This document shows, one piece after another, positions 9,623-12,644 of a stretch of 12,644 nt of DNA. The notes beneath the pieces are model-generated. The model saw only the letters and a program-made list of their open reading frames with translations, was not told the DNA's origin and did not search any database. Within the stretch, counting starts at the first letter, position 1. Each line of letters opens with the position of its first letter. Origin of the DNA: Chloroflexota bacterium (lineage in GTDB: Bacteria > Chloroflexota > Anaerolineae > Anaerolineales > DRKV01); contig DRKV01000236.1 of NCBI GenBank assembly GCA_011051635.1, positions 1 to 12,644 of the forward strand, in the 5' to 3' direction. The position numbers were made by a program, and so were the translations under genes.

Positions 9623-10969
9623 ATGCGTAACAAAACCCTCATCTCGTTGCTCGTCCTGGTCTTGTTCGTCATCTTTGGGTGCAACACCTTGACCGGCGTA
9701 TCCCCAACTGCCACGCAGGAACTTTTGCCCTCTCCGACTGCGGAGGCGGCCCTGCCCTCGGCGACCGCGGCTCTCCCGACGCCTACGGCGGCTGTCGCGC
9801 CCACGGTGACGCTGCCGCCGCCTCCGACGGCCACCCTCCCGCCCCCGCCGACTGCGACCCTTCCGCCTGCCCCCACTCCGGCGGATACCCCTACCCGTCC
9901 CGCCGGCATCGCCCCCACCATTCTCGAAATCCACATGGCGACCCAGACCCAGGGCTGGGCCATCGGCACCCTGATGGATGCCTACGACCACATCCTGCGC
10001 ACCGAAGACGGCGGCTACACCTGGGAAGATGTATCCCCGCCGCTTTTGGGGACGGCCACCAAAGCCGCGGCCTTCTTCCAGGGGAGCGAGAACGCCTGGG
10101 TGCTGTACACCGATACCGACATTGGGCCTTTAACGGATGCCCCCTCGGTGTGGGTGACCACCGATGGCGGGAACACCTGGGGGGGCGTATCCCTTCCCCT
10201 CTCGGGCATGGAAGAATTCTTCGCTCCCGGCAACTTCACTTTCACAGATTTCTCCCGCGGCTGGCTGCTCGTCCACGTTGGCGCAGGAATGAGTCACGAT
10301 TACAGCGAGATTTTCGCCACCCAGAACGGCGGGCAGAACTGGACGCAGATTGTTGACCCCACCAGCCCCGATATCGGAGGGTTGATGAGCCTGCCGAACA
10401 CCGCCCTGGCCTTTGCCGATGCAAACTGGGGATGGGTTACCAAAGACAACCAGGCCACCCGCCCCGGCGGCTATCTCATGCAGAGCACCGACGGCGGCCT
10501 CTCCTGGGACGAAGTCTTCCCGCCCGCCCCCTCGGAACTGGACTGGTACGCCGACGGGGTGGCCTGCCGCAGCGAGTCGCCCGTCTTTCCTGCCTCCCAG
10601 ACGGGCTACCTGCTTTTCACCTGCCGCGATTTTGCCAACGACGCTCCCCCGCGGTCTTTCTTCTACGCCACGACTGACGGCGGGGGAACCTGGCGCTACA
10701 CGCCCTTGCCCGCCTCCGTCCACCAGTTGATTTTCCTGACTCCCGACGATGGCTGGGCCTTTGGCCGCAAAATCTTCCGCACCACTGACGGCGGCCAGAC
10801 CTGGACCCTCGTCAAGCAGGTTCATTGGGACGGGCAATTCTCCTTCGTGGACGCCCAACACGGCTGGGCGGTAGCCCGCAACAGAGATACGGGCGAAATC
10901 GCCCTCGTCTCCACCAGCGACGGCGGGGCTACCTGGCAAATCATCCAGCCCATCATCCCCGGCGAGTAG
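9623..10969 (+). CDS. Lipoprotein with seven Asp-box repeats (Ycf48/HCF136-like beta-propeller)
   Basis: A 448-residue exported lipoprotein of unknown function, first gene of the T-box operon. The start at 9623 has GGAG six bases upstream and begins a lipoprotein signal (VLVLFVIFGC, lipid Cys at residue 20); the frame is open further upstream, but that DNA is the T-box. A Pro/Thr linker runs from about 27 to 95 with LPPPPTAT repeats. Seven Asp boxes of the form (S/T)xDGGxTW follow at about 127-134, 179-186, 233-240 (QNGGQNW), 288-295, 350-357, 387-394 and 431-438, each after a 'GW' strand, which predicts a seven-bladed propeller similar to Ycf48/HCF136-type proteins. In photosynthetic organisms those assist photosystem II assembly, but such propellers occur widely and no photosystem link is implied. 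PhzF follows after 33 bases without a terminator. Its place behind a valine T-box is odd. Confidence 0.9.
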   Translation: MRNKTLISLLVLVLFVIFGCNTLTGVSPTATQELLPSPTAEAALPSATAALPTPTAAVAPTVTLPPPPTATLPPPPTATLPPAPTPADTPTRPAGIAPTILEIHMATQTQGWAIGTLMDAYDHILRTEDGGYTWEDVSPPLLGTATKAAAFFQGSENAWVLYTDTDIGPLTDAPSVWVTTDGGNTWGGVSLPLSGMEEFFAPGNFTFTDFSRGWLLVHVGAGMSHDYSEIFATQNGGQNWTQIVDPTSPDIGGLMSLPNTALAFADANWGWVTKDNQATRPGGYLMQSTDGGLSWDEVFPPAPSELDWYADGVACRSESPVFPASQTGYLLFTCRDFANDAPPRSFFYATTDGGGTWRYTPLPASVHQLIFLTPDDGWAFGRKIFRTTDGGQTWTLVKQVHWDGQFSFVDAQHGWAVARNRDTGEIALVSTSDGGATWQIIQPIIPGE

Positions 10970-11002
10970 CCTGCTGCGCATAGCCAAAATACGGAAACCC
11001 GC

Positions 11003-11902
11003 ATGTCCTCTCCCCGGCGCTATCCCCTCCTCCAGGTGGATGCCTTCGCCGCCGCGCCTTTGCAAGGCAACCCCTGTGCCGTCCTCCTGGATACCGACGA
11101 CCTGGACGACGCCGCTCTCCTGGCGATTGCCCGCGAGATGAACCTCTCCGAGACTGCCTTCGTGCGCCGCTCGGCGCGCGCCGATTTCGGGGTACGCTAC
11201 TTCACCCCGGCTGAGGAAATCCCCTTGGCGGGACATCCCACCATCGCCACCGTCTTCGCCCTCATCGCCAGCGGACGGCTGCACCTGGAGGCGGAACGCA
11301 CGGAAATCACTTTGGAGATGCCCGCCGGGGTTATCCCCGTGGAGATATTCTCCTCGCCCCCGGAGGTGCAGCGCATTGTCATGCGCCAGAACAGACCGCA
11401 TTTTGGGGCTGCGCTCGACCCCCAGGAAGTGCTGCCGCTTTTCGGGCTGACTGCCGGGGACGCCCTGCCCGGTGCGCTTCCCCAAGTCGTCAGCACCGGC
11501 ACGCCGCAGTTGATGGTGCCCCTTCGCTCGCTGGATGCCCTCCGCCGCGCCCGCCTGGACGCGGATGCTTACGCCGCCTTCCGCCAGCGGGAGCGCTTCT
11601 TCAGCCCGCACCTGTTCTGCCTGCAGGGCCTCACCCCGCAGGGACGCACCTTCGCCCGCCATTTCGGCCTCCCGCCCGACACCCCCGAAGACCCGGTGAC
11701 CGGCTCGGCCACGGGCGGCATGGCTGCCTACCTCTGGCATCACGGCCTCATCGAGACCCCCGTCTTCATCGCCGAACAAGGGCACTGGATGGGGCGTCCC
11801 GGCCAGGTCTTCGTAGAGGTCGTCGGCCCGCCGGAGGCCATCGAGACCGTCAAAATTGGCGGGCGCGCCGCCCTCGTCCTCCGCGGCACCCTGACCCTGT
11901 GA
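11003..11902 (+). CDS. PhzF-family isomerase/epimerase-like protein
   Basis: A 299-residue cytoplasmic protein of the PhzF family, which shares the diaminopimelate-epimerase fold. The N-terminal half shows QVDAFAAAPLQGNPCAV (11-27), the conserved acid Glu50 in NLSETAF, and GHPT at 77-80. The C-terminal half shows EDPVTGSATGGMAAYL (229-244) and EQGHWMGRPG (258-267). These are the family's diagnostic motifs, and the length is typical. PhzF of phenazine makers isomerises a dihydro-hydroxyanthranilate, but most members, including stand-alone ones like this, have unknown substrates; no other phenazine gene is present. The upstream ribosome-binding signal is weak (CGGAAA). It lies 33 bases after the lipoprotein gene and 60 before valS with no terminator visible, so it is likely cotranscribed under the T-box. 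Family is firm, substrate unknown. Confidence 0.93.
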   Translation: MSSPRRYPLLQVDAFAAAPLQGNPCAVLLDTDDLDDAALLAIAREMNLSETAFVRRSARADFGVRYFTPAEEIPLAGHPTIATVFALIASGRLHLEAERTEITLEMPAGVIPVEIFSSPPEVQRIVMRQNRPHFGAALDPQEVLPLFGLTAGDALPGALPQVVSTGTPQLMVPLRSLDALRRARLDADAYAAFRQRERFFSPHLFCLQGLTPQGRTFARHFGLPPDTPEDPVTGSATGGMAAYLWHHGLIETPVFIAEQGHWMGRPGQVFVEVVGPPEAIETVKIGGRAALVLRGTLTL

Positions 11903-11923
11903 TGACAGGTGTCGGCAGTCCGT

Positions 11924-11944
11924 CGTCCACCGTCCATCGTCCAC
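11924..11944. repeat. CGTCCAC heptamer array ahead of valS
   Basis: Three heptamers (CGTCCAC, CGTCCAT, CGTCCAC) sit in the 60-base gap between PhzF and valS, with degenerate units before them from about 11915. The same heptamer family occurs ahead of eno at 6271-6298. Confidence 0.65.
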
Positions 11945-11962
11945 ATCCCCCCGGAGCCTCCC

Positions 11963-12644
11963 ATGCCTCAACACGAACTCCCCAAAACCTACGACCACCA
12001 GACCACCGAAGAAGCCATCTACGAATTCTGGGAACGCAACGGCTACTTCAAACCGAGCAACGACCCCAACCGACCGGATTTCGACCCCGCCAAAGAGCCA
12101 TTCGTCATCTCCATCCCTCCGCCCAACGTGACCGGTGAACTCCATCTCGGCCATGCCATGTTCGTCAGCATGGAAGACCTCATGATTCGCTATCACCGCA
12201 TGAAGGGCTACTCGACCCTCTGGGTTCCCGGCACCGACCACGCCGGCATCGCCACCCAATTGATGGTGGAGAAAGACCTGGAGAAGGAGGGTCTCACCCG
12301 GCACGACCTGGGGCGCGAAAAATTCCTGGAGCGCGCCTGGGCCTGGAAGGAGAAATATCACGACCGCATCGTGGGGCAGATTCGCCGCCTGGGGGCTTCC
12401 TGCGATTGGGAGCGCGAGCGCTTCACCCTGGACGAGGGCCTCTCCAAAGCGGTGCGCGAAGCCTTCGTGCGCCTTTACGAGAAGGGGCTGATTTACCGCG
12501 GCCCGCGCCTCATCAACTGGTCTCCCGGTCTGAAAACCGCCGTCTCCGACCTGGAAGTGGAATACAAGGAAGTGGACGGCAAACTGTACTACTTCAAGTA
12601 CATAATCGCACCGGAGACCTCCGAGGTCTCTCAGACCTCGGAGG
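11963..12644 (+). CDS. valS: Valyl-tRNA synthetase, 5' part (runs off the window)
   Basis: Attaches valine to tRNA-Val in the cytoplasm. Only the first 227 codons of the gene are in the window; the family is usually close to 900 residues. The start has GGAG six bases upstream. The class I HIGH motif is HLGH at 61-64 within PPPNVTGELHLGHA, and PGTDHAGIATQ (89-99) is characteristic of ValRS. The segment LGASCDWERERFTLDE and INWSPGLKTAVSDLEVEY lead into the start of the editing (CP1) region. After KLYYFKY, where relatives usually continue with a short variable loop to the TTRPE block, this protein reads IIAPETSEVSQTSE, encoded by a perfect palindrome at 12618-12644. The frame stays open to the edge. 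It is the third gene of the T-box operon, whose GUC specifier matches this enzyme, so it is probably induced when tRNA-Val is uncharged. Confidence 0.96.
   Translation, partial: MPQHELPKTYDHQTTEEAIYEFWERNGYFKPSNDPNRPDFDPAKEPFVISIPPPNVTGELHLGHAMFVSMEDLMIRYHRMKGYSTLWVPGTDHAGIATQLMVEKDLEKEGLTRHDLGREKFLERAWAWKEKYHDRIVGQIRRLGASCDWERERFTLDEGLSKAVREAFVRLYEKGLIYRGPRLINWSPGLKTAVSDLEVEYKEVDGKLYYFKYIIAPETSEVSQTSE
12618..12644. repeat. Perfect palindrome inside the valS reading frame
   Basis: CCTCCGAGGTCT (12618-12629), loop CTC, and AGACCTCGGAGG (12633-12644) form 12 fully paired bases. The GA just before the left arm suggests that the palindrome may continue past the window edge. Each arm is itself nearly self-complementary (CCTC-C-GAGG). 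It is in frame and encodes a Thr/Ser/Glu-rich stretch. Confidence 0.85.

Noticed and set aside
9840..9900. GC-rich direct repeats that could be taken for a tandem-repeat locus
   Set aside because: They encode the LPPPPTAT units of the Pro/Thr stalk in frame, so they are explained by the protein.
10130..12361. A 743-codon open frame on the minus strand across the lipoprotein, PhzF and valS genes
   Set aside because: It is antisense to three genes with clear family motifs. Its Gly/Arg/Val/His-rich translation is typical of a frame kept open by codon bias in GC-rich DNA.

Overview
The window looks like a chromosomal segment of a member of the Chloroflexota, probably class Anaerolineae. This is inferred from the high-GC coding style, the Pro/Thr-rich linkers in exported Asp-box proteins, the RNHCP zinc-ribbon protein, the lone Roadblock/LC7 protein and a T-box leader ahead of a synthetase gene. 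No 16S or tRNA gene is present to confirm it. Eight complete genes and one gene cut by the right edge are supported.

Left block (about 43-4482, minus strand): a three-gene surface-polysaccharide operon. In transcription order it encodes an exported, membrane-anchored Asp-box (sialidase-fold) protein, a GT4 glycosyltransferase of the EpsH1/PEP-CTERM-associated type, and a fused Wzz/BY-kinase chain-length regulator. The genes are 2 and 34 bases apart. Upstream of it, 4483-4834 is a gene-free stretch with two adjacent dyads, a dispersed repeat and several hairpins.

Middle block (about 4835-8858, minus strand): housekeeping genes in the order Roadblock/LC7 protein, CTP synthase (pyrG), RNHCP protein and enolase (eno). 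The Roadblock gene ends at its own terminator and eno ends at a strong one. pyrG and the RNHCP gene overlap by 4 bases. pyrG and eno are also operon neighbours in E. coli; here a small zinc-ribbon gene lies between them.

Right block (about 9234-12644, plus strand): a consensus sigma-70 promoter (TTGACA, 17 bases, TATAAT) feeds a T-box leader. Its specifier reads GUC (valine), its acceptor-binding bulge is UGGU, and a terminator follows. The next genes are a 448-aa lipoprotein with seven Asp boxes, a PhzF-family protein, and finally valS, which runs off the window. The T-box specificity matches valS, about 2.4 kb downstream with two unrelated genes between, so the lipoprotein and PhzF genes are probably under valine-tRNA control.

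Intergenic DNA is rich in short repeats: heptamer tandem arrays ahead of eno, pyrG and valS, a decamer array ahead of pyrG, a 33-base dispersed repeat in inverted copies, chains of small hairpins, and a perfect palindrome inside the valS reading frame at the right edge. No CRISPR array, transposase, integrase or phage gene was seen. The most unusual items are the valine T-box operon with its displaced valS and the palindromic element in the valS coding sequence.
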